Assembly: GCA_902800525.1 (NCBI GenBank) | Contig: CADCEV010000011.1 | Location: 1-64,000, forward strand | Length of the DNA stretch: 64,000 bases | Reading direction: 5' to 3' | DNA from: an uncultured Bacteroidales bacterium | Lineage (GTDB): Bacteria > Bacteroidota > Bacteroidia > Bacteroidales > Paludibacteraceae | Shown here: positions 51,544-60,615 of the stretch, piece by piece | How the letters are laid out: each line of letters begins with the position of its first letter | How positions within the stretch are numbered: position 1 is the stretch's first letter | Program-made: the position numbers and the translations under genes | Notes under the pieces: generated by a model | Told to the model about the DNA's origin: nothing | What the model saw: only the letters and a program-made list of their open reading frames with translations | Databases searched by the model: none

Positions 51544-54500
51544 TTACTTATTTGTTTCTTCCGTCACCGGTTTCGGCGCGCCGTTCACTTTTTCCTCCAG
51601 CGTTTGGAAGACGATGAAGAACGCCGGCACGACAAAGACAAGCGCGAGTGTACCGATCGACATACCGCCGACCACACCGAGGGCGAGGGCACGGTTACCG
51701 TTTGCGCCTGCTCCACCGGAGATAACCAGCGGGATCATACCAACAATCATGGTGATGACGGTCATGAGGATCGGACGCAGACGGTCTTTACAAGCCTCGA
51801 GCGCCGCCTCTACGATAGAGAGACCTTGTTTGCGACGCTCCGCTGCGAACTCGGTAATAAGGATCGCCGTCTTGGCAAGCAAACCGATCAGCATGATCAC
51901 ACCTGTCTGGAGATAGATATTGTTCTCCATGCCGGGCAGACCTATCTTGTTGCCAATCCAGGAGAAGAGGAACGATCCCATCAGACCGAACGGCACAGAC
52001 AGCAGTACGGCGAAAGGCGTGAGCCATGAGTTATAGAGCGAGCCCAGAATCAGATAAATGAGGACGATGCAGATGAGGTAAATGAGCAGAGTTGTGTTAC
52101 TCTTCGCATTCTCCGCCACCTCACGCGACATAGAGCCGTATTCATACGCGTAGTACGAAGGCATCGTTTCTTTGAAGACCTCTGCAATCGCAGCCTGCGC
52201 CTCACCCTCGGAATAACCGTTCGCCGGCGTAACGGAGCAGGAGATGGTTTGGAAGAGGTTAAAGCGTTTGAGCGAAGACGAACCCACGATCTCTTCGAGC
52301 CGTACAAACTGCGAAAGCGGCGCCATCTTGTTATTGCTTACCTTGATAAACATGTTATTGAGCGAGGAAGGATCCAGGCGGTATTCCGGCGAAGCGGACA
52401 GCCAGATCTGATAGACCTTGCTGAACTGGTTGAAGTTACCCACATACGAACCGCCGCAGTACGTACCGAGCGTGTTGAGGACGGCTTTTGCCGTTGTGCC
52501 GGCACGCTCGCATTGCACGGGATCGACATGCACTTTGAATTTCGGGAAACGCTCCGAATAAGTGGACATAGCGCTGGATATCTCCGGACGCTCCTCCAGT
52601 TTGGCGAGGAACTTATCGGTATTGGCGCAGAACTCGGTCATGTTTCCATCACTCATATCCTGTACTTGCAGATCAATGCTGTTGGAGTTACCATAGCCCG
52701 GTATCTGCGGCATTTGGAACGGCAATACCTGCGCATTCTTGATGCTCAAACAGTCATAATAGAAACGCTCAATGATCGCATCAATGTAGTGGTCCATTCC
52801 CGGACGGTCATCCCAGTTTTTTAGACGGATGATCAGCGTTGCGTAACTCGAACCTTGGGAGGAAATCAGACCATAACCGCTACAGATACCGTAACTCTCC
52901 AGTTCCGGAATAGCCTTCACTTTCTCCTCTACCTGTTTCATAATCTCCGAACTCTCATGGAGCGTCGATCCTTCGGGCATACGCACCTCGCACATGATTA
53001 CACCCTGGTCCTCCTGCGGGACGAGCCCCGAAGGCATGATCTTCATAAAGAGCACGAACAGCACAGCTGCTCCGCCTAAGAGGACGAACGATACCCACGG
53101 ACGTTTCAGATAGCCCTGAACGGCGCTCTTATACTTACCGAGGATAGCGTTATAGCTGGCTTCATAGGCAAGTTTGGTGTAGTAGTCGAGACCCTTCCAT
53201 TTTTTGCCTTGCACGCTTTGTTCGTCGTTGGGGCGCATGAGCAGAGCACATAGCGCGGGACAAAGAACCAGCGCGCAGACGCAGGACAGACCCACCGAGC
53301 CGGCGATAGTAATACCGAACTGAGTGAAGAACGTACCCGAAGTGCCGCTCATGAAAGTGACCGGAATGAACACCGCCATGAAGACGAGCGTACAGGATAT
53401 AACCGCAACCGACACTTCGCTCATCGCCTCACGGGTAGCCTGAACAGCCTGATCCTTCGGCGAGCCCTGCATCTTTCCTGTCTCCAATTTCGCCATCACG
53501 GCTTCGACGACGACAATCGCATCATCGACGACGGTTCCGATAGCCAGCACGAGGGCAAAAAGCGTTAGGATATTGAGTGAGAAACCCGCCAACTGCACGA
53601 TAGTGAAAGTACCGAGCAACGACACAATGATGGAGATAGACGGGATAAGGGTTGCTTTCCAGTTTTGCAGGAAGAAATAGACCACGAGGATCACCAGGAG
53701 GATTGCTATAACAAGCGTCTCCACCACATTGTGAATCGCAGCAAAAAGGAAGTCATTGCTGGTTTCAAGGGTCACGAACTCCAATCCGGCAGGCAGAGTC
53801 GGCGCTAATTGCTTATAGAGTTCGTCGATCTTCTGGTTCACCAGCGTGGCGTTCGCTCCGGGCGATTGGTTGACGATATAGAACACGCCCGGCACACCGT
53901 CCATGACCGAAGTCATGGTATAACTCTTGGCGCCAATCTCGATTGTAGCTACGTCACGGAGATACAACACATTGCTGTTATCATGAGTGCGAAGCACAAT
54001 ACTCTCAAACTCCTCGATCGATTTCAGCGTACCTTTGTACTCCATGGGGTATTGATAGGCATTCTCGGATTGCTGTCCGAGCGTACCTGTAGCCGCCACG
54101 AAGCTCTGCTCGGAAATAGCGGACGCTACGTCTCCGGGCACCAAGCCATACTGCGCCATCACGTCGGGCTTTAACCAGACACGCAGCGCGTAGGTGTTAC
54201 CCAAGTTCGACACGTTACCCACACCCGTAATACGCAGCAGACGGGGTTTGATATTGATATCAATATAGTTCGAGATAAAACCTGCGTCATACTTGCCGTC
54301 CGTGGATTTGAGTCCGGCTACTTGCAGGATACTGTTCTGCCGTTTGGTCACGGTGACACCGATCTGGAGCACGTCGGCCGGCAATAATGCCTCAGCCTGC
54401 GAGACACGGTTCTGGACGTTCACAGTCGCAATATCGGGATCGGTGCCCTGTTTGAAATAGACCATGATTGTCACGTCTCCGGTGGAAGTGGCGGTAGAGG

Positions 54501-54738
54501 TCATATAGGTCATGTCCTGCACACCGTTGATCTGCTCCTCGAGAGGCTGGATCACGGATTTCATACAAGTGTTCGCGTCTGCTCCCGAATAGGAGGTTGT
54601 CACTTCCACCGTCGGAGGCGCGATATCCGGATATTGCTCAACAGGCAAGGTGTTGAGGCTGATATATCCGACCAACATGATGACAATAGCAATAGAAATC
54701 GCCATCACGTTTTTTGATATGAAAATGTTTCCCTTCAT
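51544..54738 (-). CDS. RND efflux pump, inner-membrane subunit (AcrB/HAE1 family)
   Basis: A 1064-residue proton-driven transporter with 12 membrane segments and two large periplasmic loops. NVMAISIAIVIMLVGYISLNTLPVEQYP, the central LALVLAIGTVVDDAIVVVEAV block with the proton-relay Asp pair, and GNRALALGVVGGMSIGTLALVFVVP are typical. It works with the adaptor upstream and the outer-membrane factor downstream. The steroid-reductase genes just upstream in the same run suggest, but do not prove, that its substrates include steroids or bile acids, which RND pumps commonly export. Confidence 0.95.
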   Translation of the reverse strand: MKGNIFISKNVMAISIAIVIMLVGYISLNTLPVEQYPDIAPPTVEVTTSYSGADANTCMKSVIQPLEEQINGVQDMTYMTSTATSTGDVTIMVYFKQGTDPDIATVNVQNRVSQAEALLPADVLQIGVTVTKRQNSILQVAGLKSTDGKYDAGFISNYIDINIKPRLLRITGVGNVSNLGNTYALRVWLKPDVMAQYGLVPGDVASAISEQSFVAATGTLGQQSENAYQYPMEYKGTLKSIEEFESIVLRTHDNSNVLYLRDVATIEIGAKSYTMTSVMDGVPGVFYIVNQSPGANATLVNQKIDELYKQLAPTLPAGLEFVTLETSNDFLFAAIHNVVETLVIAILLVILVVYFFLQNWKATLIPSISIIVSLLGTFTIVQLAGFSLNILTLFALVLAIGTVVDDAIVVVEAVMAKLETGKMQGSPKDQAVQATREAMSEVSVAVISCTLVFMAVFIPVTFMSGTSGTFFTQFGITIAGSVGLSCVCALVLCPALCALLMRPNDEQSVQGKKWKGLDYYTKLAYEASYNAILGKYKSAVQGYLKRPWVSFVLLGGAAVLFVLFMKIMPSGLVPQEDQGVIMCEVRMPEGSTLHESSEIMKQVEEKVKAIPELESYGICSGYGLISSQGSSYATLIIRLKNWDDRPGMDHYIDAIIERFYYDCLSIKNAQVLPFQMPQIPGYGNSNSIDLQVQDMSDGNMTEFCANTDKFLAKLEERPEISSAMSTYSERFPKFKVHVDPVQCERAGTTAKAVLNTLGTYCGGSYVGNFNQFSKVYQIWLSASPEYRLDPSSLNNMFIKVSNNKMAPLSQFVRLEEIVGSSSLKRFNLFQTISCSVTPANGYSEGEAQAAIAEVFKETMPSYYAYEYGSMSREVAENAKSNTTLLIYLICIVLIYLILGSLYNSWLTPFAVLLSVPFGLMGSFLFSWIGNKIGLPGMENNIYLQTGVIMLIGLLAKTAILITEFAAERRKQGLSIVEAALEACKDRLRPILMTVITMIVGMIPLVISGGAGANGNRALALGVVGGMSIGTLALVFVVPAFFIVFQTLEEKVNGAPKPVTEETNK

Positions 54739-54772
54739 AATTCGTAATTTTAAATTTTTAATTCGTAATTAG
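54738..54772. repeat. Heptanucleotide repeat (AATTCGT/AATTTTA) between adaptor and pump
   Basis: Four to five units in the spacer between the adaptor stop and the pump start. Confidence 0.75.
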
Positions 54773-55845
54773 AAGAGAACCCTTTGTCCTTCCATGACGT
54801 TATTGGCACCTTCGGTGACGATGACATCGCCCACTTCGAGACCGGAGGTGATGACGAGATTGCGGTCGTTACTGAAACCGACGGTGGTCACGATCGCACT
54901 ATAGGCACAACTATCCGGACCCACTTTATATACCAGACTCTTGTCCTGAAGGCGCACGATGGCGTTTTGCGGCACGACCATCACATTGCTGATTGCGATA
55001 GGAATAACAACCGTTCCCTGAATGCCGGAATAGAGTGTGCCTTCAGGGTTCGGGAAAGTAGCCTTGCATGTCAGCGCACCGGTCGCTCTGTCCACCATAC
55101 CGGTCATACTGGTGATCCGACCTTTATGAGGATATTCCGAACCGCTCTTGAACAGGAACGACACATCCGGAAATGCTTCGATTGAAGTGTTCTCATTCGA
55201 GGTGGCGCGTTCCTCCAGGATAGACTCGTTCACTGAGAACTCGGCATACATCATGGCATTTCCGCTGACCATCGTCAGATAGGTGGACGTGTTGACCTGA
55301 TCGCCCGCAAAGACCGGGACCGAACCGATGAGACCCGTTACAGGCGAAGTGATGGTACAATAGCCCAAGTTCACCCGAGCACGATCCGCAACCGCTTTCG
55401 CTTGTGCCACGGATGCTTTCCTCTGTTTGTATGTATTGAGCGCATTATCAAGCATATATTTGCTGACGATGCCCTTTTCGTAGAGGTTCTTGTTGCTCTC
55501 ATATTCGAGTTTGGCGCTACTCTCCTGCGCCTGAGCCGCCAGCAAGTTCGCCTCAGCGGACTCTAACTCCAACTGTGCATCGCGGCTGTCAATACGGAAA
55601 AGAACATCGCCTGTCTTTACCTGCTGACCTTCGGTGATACACACCTCCATGAGCTGTCCGCTCACCTGGGGTTTGATGGTTACATCTGCCGTTCCTTTAA
55701 GGGATGCGCTATACTTCAGCGGCAGGGTAATGTCACTTTTAGTGATGGTTAATGTGGCATACGACGTGGGAACCGGTCGGGGCGATTCCGAGCCACAAGC
55801 AGTCAAAATCAGCACAACTGCGAAAGGTAAAAATTTCTTTGTCAT
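54769..55845 (-). CDS. RND efflux periplasmic adaptor (AcrA/MexA family)
   Basis: A 358-residue lipoprotein (lipobox LTAC, about residue 17) with a biotinyl-lipoyl-like half (TIKPQVSGQLMEVCITEGQQVKTGDVLFRIDSRD), a coiled-coil hairpin (90-155), the second lipoyl half (YCTITSPVTGLIGSVPVFAGDQV) and a beta-barrel domain. It links the pump to the TolC-family protein. First of the three efflux genes, six bases after the SDR gene. Confidence 0.94.
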   Translation of the reverse strand: MTKKFLPFAVVLILTACGSESPRPVPTSYATLTITKSDITLPLKYSASLKGTADVTIKPQVSGQLMEVCITEGQQVKTGDVLFRIDSRDAQLELESAEANLLAAQAQESSAKLEYESNKNLYEKGIVSKYMLDNALNTYKQRKASVAQAKAVADRARVNLGYCTITSPVTGLIGSVPVFAGDQVNTSTYLTMVSGNAMMYAEFSVNESILEERATSNENTSIEAFPDVSFLFKSGSEYPHKGRITSMTGMVDRATGALTCKATFPNPEGTLYSGIQGTVVIPIAISNVMVVPQNAIVRLQDKSLVYKVGPDSCAYSAIVTTVGFSNDRNLVITSGLEVGDVIVTEGANNVMEGQRVLF

Positions 55846-55851
55846 AATGTG

Positions 55852-56679
55852 TTATTTTTGATAGTTATATAGTTTCTTATAGGCTACAAAAAGAATCCAA
55901 TCAGGTGTATGTTTGAGGAGGGGCGTAGCGAGCCAGTTGAGCACACCCGGGGTGTCCGCTTTCTTGTTCCGAAAGAGGTTCCGCAGGGCTCTTTTCACCA
56001 GTTTCTCCGGGGGAATAGATACAGTGAGATGCACCGCTAATTTGCGCAAGTTAGGCGCCAGACCGAAAAGCGCAGTGTCCACCGCTCCGGGTGCCATGAC
56101 CGTAATGCCCACATTCTTCGGGCGGAACTCATACCATAGCGACTTGGAGAGATTATAAATAAACGCCTTGGAGGCATTATATGTCTGAATGCCGGGCATC
56201 GCCATCCACGCAGACATGCTACTCATATTTAAAATATACCCGCGCATGCGCTTGTGCCCGCATATGCGCGTGTGCGACTCCTCGTCCGTCAATTCCCGGC
56301 GGCACATTTCCTCCGCGAACAAGCGCGTCAGTTTGGCAACCATCATGACATGTAACTGCAACATGAGTTCAATCCGTTTGACGGATGTATCGGTATAAGG
56401 GTTAAAGAAGAACACACCGGCGTTATTGATGAGTATATCCACTATATAGCCGTTCTCTTTCGTCCACGCGTACAAATTCTCTGCCGCGTCGGTCAGACTG
56501 AGATCCGCATAATGCGCTACCGTTTTCACGCCATACGTAGCAGCCAAATCGGAAGCTACTTGCGCCAACTCCTGCTCCTGATTAGAGACCAACAGCAGGT
56601 CGCAATGATAGTCGCGTGCCAAAGCGGTGGCATACTGAAGGCCTATTCCGCTTGATGATCCTGTTACTAATGCTAACAC
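55852..56679 (-). CDS. Short-chain dehydrogenase/reductase
   Basis: A 275-residue NAD(P)-dependent SDR with TGSSSGIG (7-14), NNAG and the catalytic Ser, Tyr and Lys in MSSMSAW and YNASKAF. Compared with typical SDRs it has about 17 extra residues before the active-site Ser (LTDEESHTRICGHKRMRG), encoded by alternating purine-pyrimidine DNA. The start codon is GTG. In this setting, after an ene-reductase and a 5-alpha-reductase homologue, a hydroxysteroid dehydrogenase role is likely. The enzyme class is clear; the substrate is inferred. Confidence 0.85.
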   Translation of the reverse strand: MLALVTGSSSGIGLQYATALARDYHCDLLLVSNQEQELAQVASDLAATYGVKTVAHYADLSLTDAAENLYAWTKENGYIVDILINNAGVFFFNPYTDTSVKRIELMLQLHVMMVAKLTRLFAEEMCRRELTDEESHTRICGHKRMRGYILNMSSMSAWMAMPGIQTYNASKAFIYNLSKSLWYEFRPKNVGITVMAPGAVDTALFGLAPNLRKLAVHLTVSIPPEKLVKRALRNLFRNKKADTPGVLNWLATPLLKHTPDWILFVAYKKLYNYQK

Positions 56680-56682
56680 TTT

Positions 56683-56722
56683 TTAATTGATAATTGACAA
56701 TTGACAATTGATAATTATTTTA
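56683..56722. repeat. Heptanucleotide repeat (ATAATTG/ACAATTG) at the OYE/SDR junction
   Basis: Five units spanning the end of the OYE gene and the spacer. Confidence 0.88.
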
Positions 56723-57968
56723 ACTCCAAATGGTGTATTTCTTTTTGGAGGCGGGAGGGGATGGTTTCGCCGTCCCGCTCAACGCAGTAATGACATTTCA
56801 TATCCTTGGTGTACATACGGGCAACGCAGTAGTTCGACCGTCCGCAACCGGCGTGGTAATGCGGGTCTTGCTCCACATGATGCACGAACTCCGGATCCTT
56901 GATCAGCACATGCGCCAATTGGAAGAGTTCGAAGCCTTCGTCCATGATCTGATAGCAGTTATCGCCGGATTGCACTCCGCCGACATAGATCAGGGTTGTT
57001 TGGTCTCCGAGAGCTTTTTGGAAGATCTTTGCCTTCTCCATGAAATAGAGCTCCTTGAAGGGCGATGTCGGCATCATTACAGGTGCAACGCCGGGGAAGT
57101 TGAGTGCGCCTTTGAGCCACCAGAAGGATTTCATCGGCATGTAATACGCTAAAGTCTTATAGGGCATCGCGCCGGAGAGGATTGTCATAGGCGAACGGCT
57201 CACCGTTCCTCCTGAGAGAACAATGCCGTGTACTTTGTGTTTGATGATCTCCTTGGCGATGGTAATACCTTCTTCGATGCTCACGCCACGCCAGCAATCA
57301 TCCCACATATTCGTCTTCACCACCACCGCCATATCGTCCTTGGCATGCTCCATAACGGCATCCAGGACCTCGTTCATAAACCGCATTCGGTTTTCCAATG
57401 AGCCGCCGTATTGGTCATGGCGATGATTCGTACGGCGCGCCAAAAACTGCGAGATGAGATACGCATGACCGGCGTGGATCTCCACGCAATCGAATCCACA
57501 CTCGCGGGCGAAGTCCACCGCCTCGCCGAACTTCTGCACAAGCGCTTTAATCTCCGACACTTTGAGCCGACGATGAATCGTCGGTGAATAGAGGTTAAAG
57601 CCGTTCGACGCGCTGACGGGCATACAATGACAGGTGTAATAATGAGTCATGTTGCCGCAATGTCCTAACTGAATAGAGGCTTTGGCTCCTTCGGCATGAA
57701 TAGCGTCGGTCATTTTGCGCATATCCGGGATAATCTCCGGGTTGACATATAGCTGTCCGTCAAAAGAGACGCCGCTCAAGTCCACGGCGCAGTAAGCCAC
57801 CGTGGTCATTCCTACTCCGCCCCGGGCTACGGACACATGATAGTCTATCAACTCCTGAGTCGGTTTATTGGCTCGTGCCATGTTCTCAAACGCTGCACTT
57901 CGGATAAACCGGTTTCGCAGCGTAATAGGTCCCAATTGAAAGGAAGTAAATAGTTTATTATTGGTCAT
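56715..57968 (-). CDS. NADH:flavin oxidoreductase / Old Yellow Enzyme family, possible steroid ene-reductase
   Basis: A 417-residue FMN TIM-barrel enzyme: LGPITLRNRFIRSAAFENMA, SIQLGHCG, the DCVEIHAGHAYLISQFL block and RRTNHRHDQYGGSLENRMRF are family marks. It ends soon after the barrel, without the NAD-binding half of dienoyl-CoA reductases, but keeps a C-terminal cluster of four Cys (CGRSNYC, then KCHYC; spacing C-x5-C-x10-C-x2-C) that could hold an iron-sulfur cluster. Family relatives reduce delta4 bonds of 3-keto steroids in gut bacteria (the 5-beta-reductase type). Neighbours support that here. Confidence 0.85.
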   Translation of the reverse strand: MTNNKLFTSFQLGPITLRNRFIRSAAFENMARANKPTQELIDYHVSVARGGVGMTTVAYCAVDLSGVSFDGQLYVNPEIIPDMRKMTDAIHAEGAKASIQLGHCGNMTHYYTCHCMPVSASNGFNLYSPTIHRRLKVSEIKALVQKFGEAVDFARECGFDCVEIHAGHAYLISQFLARRTNHRHDQYGGSLENRMRFMNEVLDAVMEHAKDDMAVVVKTNMWDDCWRGVSIEEGITIAKEIIKHKVHGIVLSGGTVSRSPMTILSGAMPYKTLAYYMPMKSFWWLKGALNFPGVAPVMMPTSPFKELYFMEKAKIFQKALGDQTTLIYVGGVQSGDNCYQIMDEGFELFQLAHVLIKDPEFVHHVEQDPHYHAGCGRSNYCVARMYTKDMKCHYCVERDGETIPSRLQKEIHHLELK

Positions 57969-57976
57969 TGGTAATT

Positions 57977-58786
57977 TTAATATATAAACGGTATGATGCG
58001 TTTCAGTTTCTTGGTGTCAAATTCATCGGCGAACTCTTCTTTGTATTTATTGTATATGGCATTGCTACGCGGGATGAGGTTGCAGCAACTGAACCAGAAG
58101 AAGATCAAACCGGCGTATGACCATGTCATGATCGCAAAACCTAACCATTCTGTGATCTCGCCGAAATAATTGGCACTCGTCACGTATTTATACAAACCTT
58201 TCTTAGGCAAGTAATGCTTGGTATCTCCGGGTTTGCGGAGATGGCGGATCACATAGTCCGAATGCATGTTAATTGCCCAGCCGGTAAAGAACGTCAGCAC
58301 GCCGATGATGAAACGCGGGTCGGTCAGCCACGCGGACGTATAGGCATGCGCGTAGTACGGATCCGTAGGCGCGATATAAAAGAGGAAATAGCCCTGAATA
58401 TACCCGTTGATCACATTCCACACAAAGGAGAGAATCATGATCACGAAAGGCATTTTGCTATGTCCTTTGATCAGGAAAGGAAAGATGAACGAGCGCTGGA
58501 AATAATGGAACTCGAAAATCAGGAAGAACAGCAAATACGGCACATTCTTCGTCACTCCGCCGTTGAAATGGAAGGATTTGAAATAGAGGTAGAGCATCAC
58601 CAGGAACACCGGCGCCTCCATCAATAACCATCCGGCTTTGTTATTCATCGCGGGACCCCATTTGTCCGAACGCATCTTGCCGTAACCGGCATCCACAAAA
58701 TAAAGGGCTACGAATACGACACACCCCACCAAAAAGAGGATGTATAACAAGTCGTAAAAGAACTCAGTTGAGTAAATACTTTCCAT
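57977..58786 (-). CDS. Steroid 5-alpha-reductase (SRD5A) homologue
   Basis: A 269-residue membrane enzyme with about six membrane segments. The C-terminal signature INMHSDYVIRHLRKPGDT followed by GLYKYVTSANYFGEITEWLGFA and IIPF is strikingly close to animal steroid 5-alpha-reductase 1 as I remember it. That family reduces delta4-3-keto steroids with NADPH to 5-alpha products. Gut Bacteroidales that make isoallolithocholate are reported to use a 5-alpha-reductase of this type with an OYE-like 5-beta-reductase and an SDR. The substrate here is inferred, not shown. Confidence 0.88.
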   Translation of the reverse strand: MESIYSTEFFYDLLYILFLVGCVVFVALYFVDAGYGKMRSDKWGPAMNNKAGWLLMEAPVFLVMLYLYFKSFHFNGGVTKNVPYLLFFLIFEFHYFQRSFIFPFLIKGHSKMPFVIMILSFVWNVINGYIQGYFLFYIAPTDPYYAHAYTSAWLTDPRFIIGVLTFFTGWAINMHSDYVIRHLRKPGDTKHYLPKKGLYKYVTSANYFGEITEWLGFAIMTWSYAGLIFFWFSCCNLIPRSNAIYNKYKEEFADEFDTKKLKRIIPFIY

Positions 58787-58790
58787 GATT

Positions 58791-59750
58791 TTATTGTGTT
58801 TTAAGTTTTTTCTCTTGTTTTTGACAAATAAAGAGGCCTAAGATGATAAGTATGATCCCTGCCCATTTGACGAAAGGCAACTGCTCTCCGAAGAACAGGA
58901 TCATCCACATAGCCGTAAAGACCGGCCGTATGTTGTTGAAGGCATTCGCCTCGGTCACTCCAACAATCCGCAAGGCATAGCAGAAGAGGATAAACGCCAG
59001 CACGCTGGCGAAGACGATCAGATACCGGATGTAGAGGAATGCCTGCGTCACCGGATCAGTCATGTCACCGAAAGCCGACCAATCGACGCCGGTCAAGCCG
59101 ACTGTTCCTTCGCGCCAAAGCCATAGAGGGACAAAGAAACAAAGGCTGATCAACTGACCGTAAAAGATAATCGACAGCGGCGTATAATGCGCCGGCATCT
59201 TACGGATCATGATCGTGTCCATCACGGCGGCGGACACAGCGATAAAAGCCAACAGCACACCCCAATAATTGCCGATGGAGTAATTGCCTTTTCCGGCTAA
59301 CACCATAGCTAACACGCCGGCGGTGGAGATCAGAATGCCGATGATATTATTGCGTGTGATTCGTTCATGAAGCATCAGCGCAGCAAAGACGGGTGCCACA
59401 AGCGGGCCGGTCGAAAGAAGTGCCTCAGCGATAGTGGGACTATCCAATGCCTCGTAAGTAAAAATCTCCAACAGATAATACAGGAACGGCTGACAGAAAC
59501 CGGCTACCAAGATAATAGGCAGATCTTTCAGCGCCAACTTCTGCAACCCAAACAGTTCGCTCTTCCGAAAAATCATGCCTATTACGAACATGATAAAGAC
59601 CGAGGGTACGAAGCGCATGATGATCAGGGTCAAAGGTTGAAAGACGGCCAATGCCTGTTTGATAGCAATACCGCTGGCTGACCAGATGATCATCGATACG
59701 ATCAGAGCGACGACGGCCACGTATTTTGTTCTATTCCCGCTAAGCGACAT
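58791..59750 (-). CDS. EamA/DMT family transporter
   Basis: A 319-residue protein with ten membrane segments as two EamA repeats (IIWSASGIAIKQALAVFQPLTLIIMRF; LLAFIAVSAAVMDTIMIRKM). Family members export amino acids, nucleotides, drugs or other small molecules; the substrate is not predictable from sequence. It overlaps the acyltransferase gene by 49 bases and is four bases from the 5-alpha-reductase gene, so it is co-transcribed. It may export a product or intermediate. Confidence 0.9.
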   Translation of the reverse strand: MSLSGNRTKYVAVVALIVSMIIWSASGIAIKQALAVFQPLTLIIMRFVPSVFIMFVIGMIFRKSELFGLQKLALKDLPIILVAGFCQPFLYYLLEIFTYEALDSPTIAEALLSTGPLVAPVFAALMLHERITRNNIIGILISTAGVLAMVLAGKGNYSIGNYWGVLLAFIAVSAAVMDTIMIRKMPAHYTPLSIIFYGQLISLCFFVPLWLWREGTVGLTGVDWSAFGDMTDPVTQAFLYIRYLIVFASVLAFILFCYALRIVGVTEANAFNNIRPVFTAMWMILFFGEQLPFVKWAGIILIILGLFICQKQEKKLKTQ

Positions 59751-60583
59751 ATCGTTTGATGAGTTTCTTTTAACAGACGTTCAGTCTCCACGGCACGCGG
59801 TTTGGTGGTGTCGGGATAGATCGGAGCGCCGATGGTCACTTGGGTCAACGGCTCGTCTTTGGGACCGAACAAACGCCAGATACCCGTCCGCGGACGATAA
59901 GTGATCGCACACGGCAGGATCGGCTTGTTGTATTTATACGCCATGGTGAATGCACCTTTCTGGAAAGGACGCAAGGGTTTATACCAATCCCAGCGTTTGG
60001 CTTCCGGGAAGATATGGAACCAATAACCTTTCTTGTCATACGCATCGAAAGCGGCATTGAACGCTTTCATGGCACTCAGACCACCATCCGCCTCGGGAAT
60101 AGGTATGCCGCCCACACGGAGCAGAAAATACTGGTCCTTTGTACGGAAGTTAGGCGCAAACATCGGGATGCGGGTATGATAAGAGGCATGCACGGCATTG
60201 AGCACCGAAGCGGCATCATGGCGGTAACAGTGGTTTGAAACCGTAATAGCTCCCCGACTGAGGTCGTACTTATGCAACCGCCAGCGCATAATAAGCGAAT
60301 TACGCGACCAGTGTTTATCCCCTTCCATTTTCCACCGCAAACCGTATTTGATACGCAGTATCACTCCCAACACGCGCAGGATGAAGATATACGCCCAGAA
60401 CTGACGATAGCGGTTCTTGAAACTCTCGTCGTAATACGGATAATTGGCATCTACTGCCGGAAAATCACGGTCATACACAGGTTGATACAAGCCCACATAC
60501 GGATCGTCTTCCGGAAAATCGGTTGTCACCGGCGGCACATACGTCCCTTCCGTGACCTTCAAATTCTCATAACGTTTATTCAT
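59702..60583 (-). CDS. 1-acyl-sn-glycerol-3-phosphate acyltransferase-like protein
   Basis: A 293-residue PlsC-type acyltransferase with SNHCYRHDAASV (the NHxxxxD motif) and an FPEAKRW block in place of FPEGTR. A hydrophobic stretch at about 62-78 may anchor it. The N-terminal 55 residues are acidic and Tyr-rich. The acyl acceptor is unknown; lysophosphatidate is typical for the family. The changed FPEAKR motif may indicate another acceptor. Confidence 0.86.
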   Translation of the reverse strand: MNKRYENLKVTEGTYVPPVTTDFPEDDPYVGLYQPVYDRDFPAVDANYPYYDESFKNRYRQFWAYIFILRVLGVILRIKYGLRWKMEGDKHWSRNSLIMRWRLHKYDLSRGAITVSNHCYRHDAASVLNAVHASYHTRIPMFAPNFRTKDQYFLLRVGGIPIPEADGGLSAMKAFNAAFDAYDKKGYWFHIFPEAKRWDWYKPLRPFQKGAFTMAYKYNKPILPCAITYRPRTGIWRLFGPKDEPLTQVTIGAPIYPDTTKPRAVETERLLKETHQTICRLAGIEQNTWPSSL

Positions 60584-60589
60584 TGTCTC

Positions 60590-60615
60590 TTAACTATAAA
60601 CTCTAAACTTTCAAG
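60590..60615. repeat. Short heptanucleotide repeat (AACTATA/AACTCTA/AACTTTC)
   Basis: Three units at the HAD/acyltransferase junction, overlapping the HAD stop region. Confidence 0.6.
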
